Assembly: GCF_030505615.1 (NCBI RefSeq)
Contig: NZ_CP129992.1
Location: 682,001-746,000 of the forward strand
Length of the DNA: 64,000 bases
Reading direction: 5' to 3'
Source of the DNA: Salinibaculum rarum
GTDB lineage: Archaea; Halobacteriota; Halobacteria; Halobacteriales; Haloarculaceae
A program made the translations under genes and the position numbers. The number at the start of each line of letters is the position of its first letter. Position 1 is the stretch's first letter. Of this stretch, positions 42,107-50,245 are shown piece after piece. Under the pieces are notes generated by a model. The model was not told the origin of the DNA. It searched no databases and worked only from the letters and a program-made list of their open reading frames with translations.

Positions 42107-43140
42107 CCTATTCCGCGAGTGTCGTCGGTGCCAGCGGCTTTACCGGCGGGGAACTGCTCCGCCTGCTGGATGGCCACCCCGAGTTTGAACTCGTTCAGGC
42201 CACCAGTCGGTCGAAGGAAAACAAGACTATCGGGCACGCACACCCGAATCTCCGCCACACCGACGTTCGCTTCTCCCATCCCGAAGACCTCGAATCGGTC
42301 GACGTCCTCTTTGCGGCAACTCCCCACGGCGTCTCGATGGAGCGTATCGACGCCTTCCAGGACGCCGCCGACACGGTCGTCGACCTCTCGGCGGATTTCC
42401 GTCTGAACACCGAAGCTCAGTACGAGGAGTGGTACGACGGCCACGAACAGCCCGACCTGCTCGACGACGCCGTCTACGCGCTCCCTGAACTCACACGCGA
42501 CGAGCTACCCGGTGCTGACCTCATCGCCTCCGGCGGCTGTAACGCCACGGCAACCATCATGGGGCTGCTCCCGCTCGTCGAGGAGGGTATCCTCAGTGGT
42601 GACGAGCAAATCGTCATCGACGTGAAGGTCGGCTCCAGCGAGGGCGGCGCTGGTGGCGGCGAGGCCTCCTCTCATCCCGAGCGCTCGGGTGTCGTTCGCC
42701 CCTACGCGCCGACCGGGCACCGCCACGAGGCCGAAATCGAGCAGTTCCTCGGACTGGACGTGTCCTTTACCGTCCACGCCGTCGACATGACTCGCGGCGC
42801 GAGCGCAACCTGTCACGTCTTCCCCGGCGAACCCGTCTCGAAGGGGGACCTCTGGGGAGCCTATCGCGGCGCTTACGAAGAGGAGCCGTTCGTGGAACTG
42901 GTCGCGGGCGGCGGTGGCGTCTACCGCTACCCCGAACCCAAGGCCGTCGCCGGCACGAACAGGGCGGAGGTCGGGTTCGAACTCGACGCCAGCAACAAGC
43001 GGCTGGTCGTGTTCTCGGCCATCGACAACATGATGAAAGGCTCGGCGGGCCAGGCGGTCCACGCCGCAAACGTCGCGCTGGGCATCGAGGAGACGGCCGG
43101 ACTCGAGTTCCAGGGACTGCACCCCGTCGGTGCGCCGTAG
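42103..43140 (+). CDS. argC: LysW-gamma-glutamyl-phosphate reductase (ArgC)
   Basis: 345 residues. It begins MTYSASVVGASGFTGGELLR, a Rossmann NADPH site. FAATPHGVSM and ASGGCNATATIMGLLPL follow, the latter with the catalytic Cys. YAPTGHRHEAEIEQFLG holds the catalytic His. It reduces the acyl phosphate on the carrier protein to the semialdehyde. In this locus the substrate is LysW-bound rather than N-acetylated, inferred from the neighbouring lysW and argX. It shares an ATGA overlap with argX and precedes argB by 19 bases. Confidence 0.94.
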   Translation: MTYSASVVGASGFTGGELLRLLDGHPEFELVQATSRSKENKTIGHAHPNLRHTDVRFSHPEDLESVDVLFAATPHGVSMERIDAFQDAADTVVDLSADFRLNTEAQYEEWYDGHEQPDLLDDAVYALPELTRDELPGADLIASGGCNATATIMGLLPLVEEGILSGDEQIVIDVKVGSSEGGAGGGEASSHPERSGVVRPYAPTGHRHEAEIEQFLGLDVSFTVHAVDMTRGASATCHVFPGEPVSKGDLWGAYRGAYEEEPFVELVAGGGGVYRYPEPKAVAGTNRAEVGFELDASNKRLVVFSAIDNMMKGSAGQAVHAANVALGIEETAGLEFQGLHPVGAP

Positions 43141-43144
43141 TCAC

Positions 43145-43162
43145 GAGGTGAGTGTTTTCATG
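43145..43162 (+). promoter_or_regulatory. Ribosome-binding site of argB
   Basis: GAGGTGAG at 43145-43152 complements the 3' end of archaeal 16S RNA and lies eight bases before the ATG at 43160. It decides that start over an in-frame codon at 43130 inside argC. Confidence 0.6.
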
Positions 43163-44047
43163 ACAGTAGTTATCAAAATCGGTGGCGCTCGCGCGGTCGA
43201 CCCCGAAAGTGCCATCGCCGACGTTGCATCGCTCGTCACGGGTGACCCGGACCAGCAGGCTGCCCCAGAGGGTGGCGCTGGGCCATACGACGTGGTCGTC
43301 ACCCACGGTGGCTCGACAGCCGTCGACGACACGCTCGAACGACTCGGCATCGGCCCGGAGTACGTCGAGACGCCGAGCGGCGTCGTCGGCCGATTCACCG
43401 ACGAGGAGACGATGGACGTCTTCGAGATGGTGATGCCCGGCCTCCTCAACACGGAGATGGTCGCAAGTCTCCAGAGCGAGGGCGTCGACGCCGTCGGCCT
43501 CTCGGGCGTGGACGGAAAGCTCCTCCACGGCCCCCGGAAATCGGCCGTCCGCGTCGTCGAAGACGGGAAAAAGAAGATTCGCCGCGGCGACCACTCGGGC
43601 AGTCTCAAGGAGGTCAACGGCGACCTGCTCGAATCGTTGCTCTCTGATGGCTATACGCCCGTCGTGAGTCCGCCGATGGCCGGCGCTGACGACGGAGACG
43701 TGACTCCGGTCAACACGGACGCCGACCGGTCGGCTGCCGCCATCGCAGGCGAACTCGACGGGACGCTCGTACTGTTGACGGACGTCCCCGGCATCCTCGA
43801 AGACCCCGACGACCGCGAGACGCTGATTCGGGAGGTCGAGACGCCCGAGGACTGGGAGCGACTGGAGGCGGCCGCAGAGGGATTCATGAGTCGGAAAGTC
43901 ATGGCAATCAAGGAAGCACTGGAAGCGGGCGCGAACGAAGTCGTCGTCGCCGACGCCAACTTAGAGCGACCGATTGCCACCGCGCTGGAGGGAGACGGGA
44001 CGCACGTCTATCCCAGCGCACTCGCAGAAGGAGGTGACGAACAGTGA
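43160..44047 (+). CDS. argB: LysW-gamma-glutamate kinase (ArgB)
   Basis: 295 residues from ATG 43160. MTVVIKIGGARAVDPESA is the amino-acid kinase N-terminus with the ATP-contacting Lys. VVVTHGGSTAVDDTLERLG and GLSGVDGKLLHG are substrate blocks. LVLLTDVPGILEDPDD and the closing GFMSRKVMAIKEALEAGANE are typical of the NAG/acetylglutamate kinase family. It phosphorylates the gamma-carboxyl of carrier-bound glutamate. An internal insertion of basic residues (EDGKKKIRRGDHSG) is as in other LysZ/ArgB archaeal forms. Its stop overlaps the GTG start of argD. Confidence 0.93.
   Translation: MTVVIKIGGARAVDPESAIADVASLVTGDPDQQAAPEGGAGPYDVVVTHGGSTAVDDTLERLGIGPEYVETPSGVVGRFTDEETMDVFEMVMPGLLNTEMVASLQSEGVDAVGLSGVDGKLLHGPRKSAVRVVEDGKKKIRRGDHSGSLKEVNGDLLESLLSDGYTPVVSPPMAGADDGDVTPVNTDADRSAAAIAGELDGTLVLLTDVPGILEDPDDRETLIREVETPEDWERLEAAAEGFMSRKVMAIKEALEAGANEVVVADANLERPIATALEGDGTHVYPSALAEGGDEQ
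44030..44046 (+). promoter_or_regulatory. Ribosome-binding site of argD
   Basis: A perfect GGAGGTGA at 44030-44037, inside the end of argB, lies six bases before GTG at 44044 and supports the GTG start and the four-base overlap. Confidence 0.7.
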
Positions 44048-45174
44048 GCGGATTCGTCTTCTCGGAGAAACCCATCCAAATCGAGGAGGGGGACGGTTCC
44101 TTCCTCTACGACGACAGCGGTACCGAGTATCTGGACATGGGCGCAAGCTACGCCTGCGTCCCGCTGGGCCACGACCACGACGCCGTGCAGTCGGCCGTCA
44201 GCGAGCAACTCTCGAAGTTGACCTACGTGCAGGCGTCCTACCCCAACGCCGCTCGGACGGCACTGTACGAGCGGCTGGCCGAGACCGCACCCGACCCCAT
44301 CGGGAAGGTGTGGCTCTGTAACTCCGGCACGGAGGCCAACGAAGCGGCCCTGAAGTTCGCCCGCTCGGCGACGGGCAACTCGAAGATCGTCGCCACGATG
44401 CAGGGCTTTCACGGTCGGACGATGGGGTCGCTGGCGACCACCTGGAAGGACAAGTACAAGAAACCCTACGAGCCACTCATCGGCGACGTCGAGTTCGTTC
44501 CCTACGACGACCCAGAAACGATGGCCGAAGCCGTCGACGACGAGACGGCGGCGGTCATCGTCGAGCCCGTCCAGGGCGAGGGCGGCATCAATCCCGCCAG
44601 CGACCAGTTCCTCCAGCGCACCCGCGAGGTGACCGAGGACGCCGGCGCAGCGCTCATCTTCGACGAAGTCCAGACCGGCATGGGACGGACGGGGTCGCTG
44701 TGGGCCGCAGAAGACTCCGGTGTCGTCCCCGACATGATTACGTCCGCGAAAGGGCTGGGCAACGGCCTGCCAATCGGCGCGACGCTGTGTCGGGACTGGA
44801 TTGCCGACAACTACGGCTCCCACGCCTCGACGTTCTCCGGCGGTCCTGTCATCTCAGCGGCCGCCGAGGCCACCGTATCGACCATCGTCGACGAGGAGAT
44901 TCCCGCCCACGCCGCCGATGTCGGCCAGTACCTTCGTGGGCAACTCGAATCGGAACTCGGCGACGGCGCACGCGAAGTCCGTGGCGAGGGGCTCATGGTC
45001 GGCATCGAGGTCAAGCGCGGCGCGAACCGTATCCTGAAAGAACTGGCGTTGAACCACCAGCTGCTGGCGCTGCCAGCCGGCCGGACTGTGGTGCGTCTGC
45101 TCCCGCCGCTGACGATTACGAAAGAGCACGCCGACAGCGTGGTCGACGCGCTGGTGGAGGTCATCAATGAGTGA
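44044..45174 (+). CDS. argD: LysW-gamma-semialdehyde aminotransferase (ArgD)
   Basis: 376 residues from GTG 44044. It is a class III PLP aminotransferase: VWLCNSGTEANEAALKFAR, MQGFHGRTMGSLA, IVEPVQGEGGINPA, FDEVQTGMGRTG, and the PLP-Lys block ITSAKGLGNGLPIGA. It converts the carrier-bound glutamate semialdehyde to LysW-ornithine using glutamate as amino donor. Translation is coupled to argB (overlap of four bases with a GGAGGTGA site). argE follows after 75 bases that have no gene. Confidence 0.94.
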   Translation: MSGFVFSEKPIQIEEGDGSFLYDDSGTEYLDMGASYACVPLGHDHDAVQSAVSEQLSKLTYVQASYPNAARTALYERLAETAPDPIGKVWLCNSGTEANEAALKFARSATGNSKIVATMQGFHGRTMGSLATTWKDKYKKPYEPLIGDVEFVPYDDPETMAEAVDDETAAVIVEPVQGEGGINPASDQFLQRTREVTEDAGAALIFDEVQTGMGRTGSLWAAEDSGVVPDMITSAKGLGNGLPIGATLCRDWIADNYGSHASTFSGGPVISAAAEATVSTIVDEEIPAHAADVGQYLRGQLESELGDGAREVRGEGLMVGIEVKRGANRILKELALNHQLLALPAGRTVVRLLPPLTITKEHADSVVDALVEVINE

Positions 45175-45237
45175 GGCAAGTTGCCACGCGACTCGGAATC
45201 GCAAGCGGGAACGGCCCGCGAGCGCGCTGTCGTGGCT

Positions 45238-45252
45238 GGAGGTGAGCACATG
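45238..45252 (+). promoter_or_regulatory. Ribosome-binding site of argE
   Basis: Perfect GGAGGTGA at 45238-45245, four bases before the ATG at 45250. It rejects the longer in-frame start at 45181. Confidence 0.65.
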
Positions 45253-46347
45253 AGCGGGACGACCCAGCGCAGCGAAGCCCGCGAACTCATCGAGAAACTC
45301 GTCGCCATTCCGTCGGTGACCGGCAACGAGCGGGCCTGTGCCGAGCAACTGAAGACATTTTTCGAGACACACGACCGTGAGGTGTGGATAGACGAGATGG
45401 GCAATCTGCGAGCGCCCGCCGACGACAGCGTCCTGCTGACCTCACACATCGACACCGTCCCCGGCGACATTCCGGTTCGGGTCGAACGGATGCCCGACGA
45501 GGACGCCCACTGGGGCGGGAACGGTCCCGTTGACGCCGGTGGCGACCGTGACGTCCTCTGGGGTCGGGGCAGCGTCGACGCGAAGGGACCGCTGGCGTCG
45601 ATGGCCGTCGCCGCAGTCCGGACCGGGGCGAGTTTCCTCGGCGTGGTCGGCGAAGAAGTCGACTCCCGCGGGAGTCGGTTCGTCGTCGAGGACCGCGAGG
45701 GCGAACCCGACGCCGTCATCAACGGCGAACCCTCCGGCTGGGACGGCATCACGCTGGGCTACCGGGGGCTCGTCGCCGGGACGTACGTCGCGACCAGCGA
45801 GTCGGGGCACACCTCCCGCCCGGAGAACAACGCGATTCAGGACGCCATCCAGTGGTGGGCCACCGTCGAAGACGAGTTCGCCCACGACGAGTGGCAGCCG
45901 GTCTTCGAGCGCGTGACGCCAAAGCCAATCGACATCGACGGCGGCCTCTCGGTCGATGGCCTCTCCGTCGAGGCGACGATGGACGTGCAACTGCGCGTGC
46001 CGCCGTCGATGACCACCGAAGAGGTCATCGAGATTACGGACGGCTATCTCGACGTGGCCGACCGGGTCAACTGGGACGACCGGGTCGAGCCGGTGATGAT
46101 GAGTCCGCGCAACGAAGTCGCACGAGCGTTCCGCGGGGCGATTCGCAAGGAAGGCGGCGACCCGCGACTGCTCCGGAAGACCGGCACGAGCGACATGAAC
46201 GTCTTCGCACAGCACTGGGACTGTCCGATGATTACCTACGGCCCCGGCGATTCGGACTTAGACCACGCACCCAACGAACACCTCGTTTTGGACGAATACG
46301 ATAAGGCAGTGGCGGTCCTTGAAACCGCCACGGAGCGGCTCTGCTAA
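45250..46347 (+). CDS. argE: LysW-ornithine hydrolase (ArgE/LysK)
   Basis: 365 residues from ATG 45250. It is an M20 zinc peptidase: LLTSHIDTVPGD (metal His and the catalytic Asp), GRGSVDAKGPLASM (bridging Asp), GVVGEEVDSRGS (catalytic Glu pair), and TYGPGDSDLDHAPNEHLVLD (late His). In the LysW route this enzyme cuts ornithine off the carrier protein, regenerating LysW, so no N-acetylornithine deacetylase is required. Its stop codon is two bases before argF. Confidence 0.92.
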   Translation: MSGTTQRSEARELIEKLVAIPSVTGNERACAEQLKTFFETHDREVWIDEMGNLRAPADDSVLLTSHIDTVPGDIPVRVERMPDEDAHWGGNGPVDAGGDRDVLWGRGSVDAKGPLASMAVAAVRTGASFLGVVGEEVDSRGSRFVVEDREGEPDAVINGEPSGWDGITLGYRGLVAGTYVATSESGHTSRPENNAIQDAIQWWATVEDEFAHDEWQPVFERVTPKPIDIDGGLSVDGLSVEATMDVQLRVPPSMTTEEVIEITDGYLDVADRVNWDDRVEPVMMSPRNEVARAFRGAIRKEGGDPRLLRKTGTSDMNVFAQHWDCPMITYGPGDSDLDHAPNEHLVLDEYDKAVAVLETATERLC

Positions 46348-46349
46348 CT

Positions 46350-47237
46350 ATGGATTTCGTTGACGTCGACGACCTCACGACTGACGAACTGCACGCCGTC
46401 CTGGACCGGGCGGCCGACATCAAGGCCGCCCAGGAAGACGGGACGGCCGCCCAGCCACTGGCAGACCAGACGCTGGGCATGATTTTCGAGAAACCCTCGA
46501 CGCGGACGCGGGTCTCCTTCGAGACGGGAATGACACAGCTTGGCGGCCACGCCATCTTTCTCGGCCCGGACGACATCCATCTCGGCCACGGCGAGCCGAT
46601 CAAGGACACCGCTCGTGCCGTCTCTCGGTACGTCGATTTCATCATGGCGCGGGTGTTCGACCATCAAGACATCGTCGACCTCGCCGAGTACGCGACGGTG
46701 CCGGTGGTCAACGGGCTCACTGACGACGCCCACCCCTGCCAGACGCTCGCGGACTTGCTGACGATTCGCGAACGCTTTGGCTTCGACACCTCCGTCGCGT
46801 GGGTCGGCGACGGCAACAACGTCGCCCAGTCTTTCGTCCTCGGTGCGGCAATGGTCGGACTCGACCTTACCGTCGCGACACCCGAGGGGTACGGAATCGA
46901 CGACGACGTGCTGGCGCGGGCCGACGAACTCGGGAGCGCACCCGAGACGACGACCGACCCCGAGGAGGCCATCGCCGACGCCGACGTCGTGTACACGGAC
47001 GTGTGGGTCAGCATGGGCCAAGAGGACAAACGCGAGCAGAAACTGGCGGATTTCGAGGGGTTCCAGCTCACTACCGACCGTGTCGGCGACCGGGCCGTGA
47101 TGCACTGCCTGCCCGCCCACCGCGGCGAAGAGGTAACCGACGACGTCCTCGAAAGTGACACCGCCATCGTCTGGGACCAGGCGGAGAACCGGTTGCACGC
47201 CCAGAAAGGATTGCTCGTCTGGTTGAGCGAGCAGTAG
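46350..47237 (+). CDS. argF: Ornithine carbamoyltransferase
   Basis: 295 residues. FEKPSTRTRVSFE is the carbamoyl-phosphate motif. LGHGEPIKDTARAVSRYVD, LTDDAHPCQTLADLLT and MHCLPAHRGEE (catalytic HCLP) follow in order. It makes citrulline from ornithine and carbamoyl phosphate, supplying argG upstream. It is the last gene of the lysW-argXCBDEF run; a T-rich terminator follows within about 25-40 bases. The same enzyme can serve arginine-deiminase fermentation in some haloarchaea, but the context here is biosynthetic. Confidence 0.95.
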   Translation: MDFVDVDDLTTDELHAVLDRAADIKAAQEDGTAAQPLADQTLGMIFEKPSTRTRVSFETGMTQLGGHAIFLGPDDIHLGHGEPIKDTARAVSRYVDFIMARVFDHQDIVDLAEYATVPVVNGLTDDAHPCQTLADLLTIRERFGFDTSVAWVGDGNNVAQSFVLGAAMVGLDLTVATPEGYGIDDDVLARADELGSAPETTTDPEEAIADADVVYTDVWVSMGQEDKREQKLADFEGFQLTTDRVGDRAVMHCLPAHRGEEVTDDVLESDTAIVWDQAENRLHAQKGLLVWLSEQ

Positions 47238-47259
47238 CACGCCGAACGGAGTGAGGCGC

Positions 47260-47276
47260 TTTTTCCCCAAGTTTTT
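47260..47276 (+). terminator. T-rich terminator of the arg operon
   Basis: Two TTTTT runs (47260-47264 and 47272-47276) follow the argF stop by 23-39 bases, the usual archaeal T-tract terminator. Confidence 0.55.
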
Positions 47277-47465
47277 GCGCGAGTAGTTAGCGAGCACTGC
47301 GAGACCCGAAGCGCGCGCACGTCGGCATCTCAGACGGTTCCTCCTTTAAGTAGTGAGACGGTCGTGTGCCACCCGTCTGACGGGCGCAACATTCGGCTTC
47401 CATATTGCGGTTCTGTATCGATGATTTCTCCCGAGGGTTTAAGTTACCAGACTCCATCGATTCGG

Positions 47466-47483
47466 GTGCAGTCGCGACTGCAC
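47466..47483 (+). promoter_or_regulatory. Perfect 18-bp palindrome upstream of ilvA
   Basis: GTGCAGTCGCGACTGCAC reads identically on both strands, with no mismatch and no spacer. It begins about 20-30 bases downstream of the TATA-like GGTTTAAGTT, where transcription would start, the normal place for a repressor operator. The ilvA ATG is 88 bases further. The regulator is not known; a haloarchaeal Lrp/AsnC-type protein is a reasonable guess because these sense amino acids. Confidence 0.55.
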
Positions 47484-47540
47484 GTCACACGCTCTATGTT
47501 TTGGCGGTGAGCGTGCCGTCTTTCGGGCTATCTCCCGACG

Positions 47541-47548
47541 TTTATGCA
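47541..47548 (+). promoter_or_regulatory. Proximal TATA box of ilvA
   Basis: TTTATGCA lies 23-30 bases before the ilvA ATG at 47571, giving a leaderless transcript. Confidence 0.5.
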
Positions 47549-47570
47549 TCGCGCTGGGGTAGTACCGACT

Positions 47571-48782
47571 ATGCTCGATTTGTCGGCCGTACTGGCGGCC
47601 CGGGACCGGGTCGCAGAGACCGCCCGGCACACGCCGCTTGACTACTCACACACGATTTCGGCGATGACCGGCACGGACGTCCACCTGAAACTGGAGACGT
47701 TCCAGCGCACTGGCGCGTTCAAGATTCGCGGCGCGACCAACCGTATCGCGACGCTTCCGGAGGCCGAGCGAGCGGCTGGCGTCATCACCGCGAGCGCCGG
47801 CAACCACGCGCAAGGCGTCGCGCTCGCGGCCACGCGAATGGGCGTCGACGCGAAGGTGGTGATGCCCGAGAACGCCCCCATCTCGAAGGTGAAGGCGACC
47901 CGGAGCTACGGCGCCGAGGTCGTACTGGAGGGAGTCGACTACGCCGCTGCCGCCGAGTACGCCCACGAACTCGAAGCCGAAGAGGACCGCTACTACCTGC
48001 ACGCGTTCGACGACGAGATGGTGATGGCAGGCCAGGGGACCATCGGCTTAGAGATTATCGAAGACCTGCCAAGCGTCGAGACAGTGGTCGTCCCCATCGG
48101 CGGCGGCGGGCTCATCAGCGGCGTCGCGACGGCGCTGAAAGGCAAAGACCCCGACGTGCGCGTCATCGGCGTCCAGGCAGAGGGCGCATCGAGCGTCGCC
48201 CGGTCCCTGAAGAAAGGCGAACGTATCGAACTGGACGCCGTCGACACCATCGCGGACGGCATCGCAACCAGGACTGTCGGCGAGAAAACGTTCGAGGTGA
48301 TTCAGGAGCGCGTCGATGAGGTGGTGACCGTCTCCGACGACGAGATTGCCGTCGCGTTGACGACGCTGTTAGAACGCGGCAAAACGCTGGTCGAGGGCGC
48401 GGGTGCAGTCCCGCTGGCCGCGCTCATGTTCGAGACGTTCGACTACGACGACGACGAGACCATCGTCCCGGCGCTGTGTGGCGGCAACATCGACATGAAC
48501 ACGCTGACGACGGTCATCGTCCGTGGCCTGGCCGAGACCGGACGCTATCTGCGCTTCCGGACGATTCTGGAGGACCGGCCCGGCGCGCTGGAGGAACTGG
48601 TCAGTATCATCTCCGAAACGGGAGCGAATATCTACGCCATCCAGCACGACCGGACCTCCCGGGACGTGGCGATGAACGACGCCGAGGTGGAACTCGACGT
48701 CGAGACACGCGGCCCGGACCACGTCGACGAACTCGTTGCCGCCCTCGAAGCGGCAGGGTACGAAGTGGACGTACTGGTCTAG
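47571..48782 (+). CDS. ilvA: Threonine ammonia-lyase with ACT domain
   Basis: 403 residues from ATG 47571. It is a fold-type II PLP enzyme: RTGAFKIRGATNRIA contains the PLP-Lys, ASAGNHAQGVALAA the phosphate loop, and VPIGGGGLISGVATAL the Gly-rich loop. From about residue 325 an ACT domain begins (FRTILEDRPGALEELVSIIS). It deaminates threonine to 2-oxobutyrate for isoleucine, and the ACT domain suggests allosteric control by isoleucine or another amino acid. A single short ACT makes it similar in size to catabolic TdcB-with-ACT forms, so biosynthetic use is likely but not certain. Confidence 0.92.
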   Translation: MLDLSAVLAARDRVAETARHTPLDYSHTISAMTGTDVHLKLETFQRTGAFKIRGATNRIATLPEAERAAGVITASAGNHAQGVALAATRMGVDAKVVMPENAPISKVKATRSYGAEVVLEGVDYAAAAEYAHELEAEEDRYYLHAFDDEMVMAGQGTIGLEIIEDLPSVETVVVPIGGGGLISGVATALKGKDPDVRVIGVQAEGASSVARSLKKGERIELDAVDTIADGIATRTVGEKTFEVIQERVDEVVTVSDDEIAVALTTLLERGKTLVEGAGAVPLAALMFETFDYDDDETIVPALCGGNIDMNTLTTVIVRGLAETGRYLRFRTILEDRPGALEELVSIISETGANIYAIQHDRTSRDVAMNDAEVELDVETRGPDHVDELVAALEAAGYEVDVLV

Positions 48783-48832
48783 CGTTACCAGACGGCGAGA
48801 GTCGTTCGCGTCCCAAGTCGCCCAGCCGTCGG

Positions 48833-49687
48833 TCAGTATGTGTAGAGGTGGCCGCCCTCGAAGGTGAGGTCCCCGCCGTTGAGATGGCGGGCACGCTTGG
48901 AGAAGCCGAAGGTAAACAGGTTGGCCACGTCGATTGGTGCCATCATCTCCTTGACGCGGGACTCGCCGAGCATGACGTCTTCGACGACCTCCTGCTCGCT
49001 GATGCCTCGCTCCTCGGCGGTGTCGGGAATCTGATTCGTGACGAGCGGTGTCTTCACGTAGCCCGTCGAGACGCTAAAGGAGCGAAGCGTGCCCTCGCCT
49101 TCGGCAGCGATAGACTGCGTGAGCCCGCGCAGACCGAACTTCGCGGACATGTACGCGACCTTGTCCTGGGTGGCGATGTGGCTGTGAATCGAGGCCATGT
49201 TGCCGATAGCGCCGACGCCGTCGTCGGTGGCACGGATATGAGGAATGGCGTGTTTGGTGACGAGGAACGGGCCACGGAGCATCACGTCGAGTAACTCGTC
49301 GAATTTCGCTGTCGGGAACTCCTCGATAGGCGAGATGTGCTGGAGTCCCGCGATGTTGGCGACGTAGCGCAGATCGCCCAGTTCCGCGGCGGCCTCGACC
49401 ATGCTTGCGATGTCGTCCTCGTTGACGAGGTCGGCAGTCACCGTCTCGACGTTCTCGGCAGCGTCACACGCTCGAGCCTTCTCGACGGTTTCGGCGAGTC
49501 CCTCCTCGTCGACGTCCGTCGCGACGACGGTCAGACCGTTGTGTGCGAGTGCGATTGTCGTCGCGCGTCCGATGCCGGACCCCCCACCGGTGACGATAGC
49601 GACAGCGTCCTCGTTGAAATGGTCGTCGTCGACCGTCTGAATCTCCTCGACAGTCACTTCCGGCGGTTCAGTGGCACCAGATACCAT
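48833..49687 (-). CDS. Short-chain dehydrogenase, 3-hydroxybutyrate dehydrogenase-like
   Basis: 284 residues. VAIVTGGGSGIGRAT is the NAD(P) motif, VANIAGLQHISPIEE the N-A-G strand, and AYMSAKFGLRGLTQSIA contains the catalytic Tyr-x3-Lys, with Ser in NMASIHSHIA. A 25-residue N-terminal extension precedes the fold. The middle (GLQHISPIEEFPTAKFDELL) resembles D-3-hydroxybutyrate dehydrogenases, which would fit a PHA-degrading organism, but substrate specificity cannot be proved from sequence. Gly/Glu changes are none at the catalytic sites. It stands alone between ilvA and the HIT gene. Confidence 0.75.
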   Translation of the reverse strand: MVSGATEPPEVTVEEIQTVDDDHFNEDAVAIVTGGGSGIGRATTIALAHNGLTVVATDVDEEGLAETVEKARACDAAENVETVTADLVNEDDIASMVEAAAELGDLRYVANIAGLQHISPIEEFPTAKFDELLDVMLRGPFLVTKHAIPHIRATDDGVGAIGNMASIHSHIATQDKVAYMSAKFGLRGLTQSIAAEGEGTLRSFSVSTGYVKTPLVTNQIPDTAEERGISEQEVVEDVMLGESRVKEMMAPIDVANLFTFGFSKRARHLNGGDLTFEGGHLYTY

Positions 49688-49813
49688 GGTCGCATATCCG
49701 TTCTGCTGTCAACCCCAAAAAGGTACACCGCAATACGTGAACCATCGCGGCCCAGTCGGGCGGTTCACTGCGGCAGCCAAAGCTTGATAGCGACGGCGGG
49801 CGACCCCACGAGT

Positions 49814-50236
49814 ATGAGCGAGGACTGCATCTTCTGTCAGATTATCAACGGCGAGATTCCGAGCAACACAGTCGCAGAGACCGAGACCGCGTACGCCTTT
49901 CTCGACGTGAACCCGCTCGCACGCGGCCACACGCTGGTCATCCCCAAAGCCCACCACGAGCGCGTCGGCGACATGCCGGCCGAGACTGCCGGCGACGTCT
50001 TCGAGTTGGTCAACGAGATTACGCCGGCCGTCGAGGACGCGGTCGACGCCCCCGCGTCGACAGTCGCGTTCAACAACGGCGAGGACGCCGGGCAGGAAGT
50101 GCCACACGTCCACTGCCACATCGTCCCCCGCTTTGCCGAAGACGGCGGCAAGCCGATTCACTCGCTGTTTACCGGCGCTGATGTTCCGGATGAGGAGATG
50201 GGCGAGATTGCCGAGGCGATTCGGGACGCACAATAG
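49814..50236 (+). CDS. HIT-family nucleotide hydrolase
   Basis: 140 residues from ATG 49814. CIFCQIINGEIPS opens with a zinc-like C-x2-C, ARGHTLVIPKAHH gives the first conserved block, and VPHVHCHIVPRF holds the histidine triad H-x-H-x-H. HIT (Hint-type) proteins hydrolyse nucleoside phosphoramidates or dinucleotides in the cytosol. The open frame extending upstream to 49337 is antisense to the SDR gene and not coding. The AN1 gene follows ten bases later, so the two are probably co-transcribed. Confidence 0.9.
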   Translation: MSEDCIFCQIINGEIPSNTVAETETAYAFLDVNPLARGHTLVIPKAHHERVGDMPAETAGDVFELVNEITPAVEDAVDAPASTVAFNNGEDAGQEVPHVHCHIVPRFAEDGGKPIHSLFTGADVPDEEMGEIAEAIRDAQ

Positions 50237-50245
50237 GAGCCACAG

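Larger units (their letters stand above)
47238..47570 (+). other. 333-base gap between argF and ilvA
   Basis: No gene is credible here. The first 40 bases hold the argF terminator. TTTAAG at 47354-47359 is TATA-like with no ORF following. GGTTTAAGTTACC at 47435-47447 is a better TATA box. A perfect 18-bp palindrome lies at 47466-47483, and TTTATGCA at 47541-47548 is the proximal ilvA TATA box. A 29-codon ORF (47421-47510) starts ahead of the first TATA box and runs across the palindrome; its codons are not enriched for Ile, Val, Leu or Thr, so it does not look like a leader peptide. Confidence 0.5.

Noticed and set aside
47421..47510. 29-codon ORF upstream of ilvA as a leader peptide
   Set aside because: Its codons are not enriched for Ile, Val, Leu or Thr and it crosses the palindrome; it lacks the hairpin-plus-T-run seen before argG.
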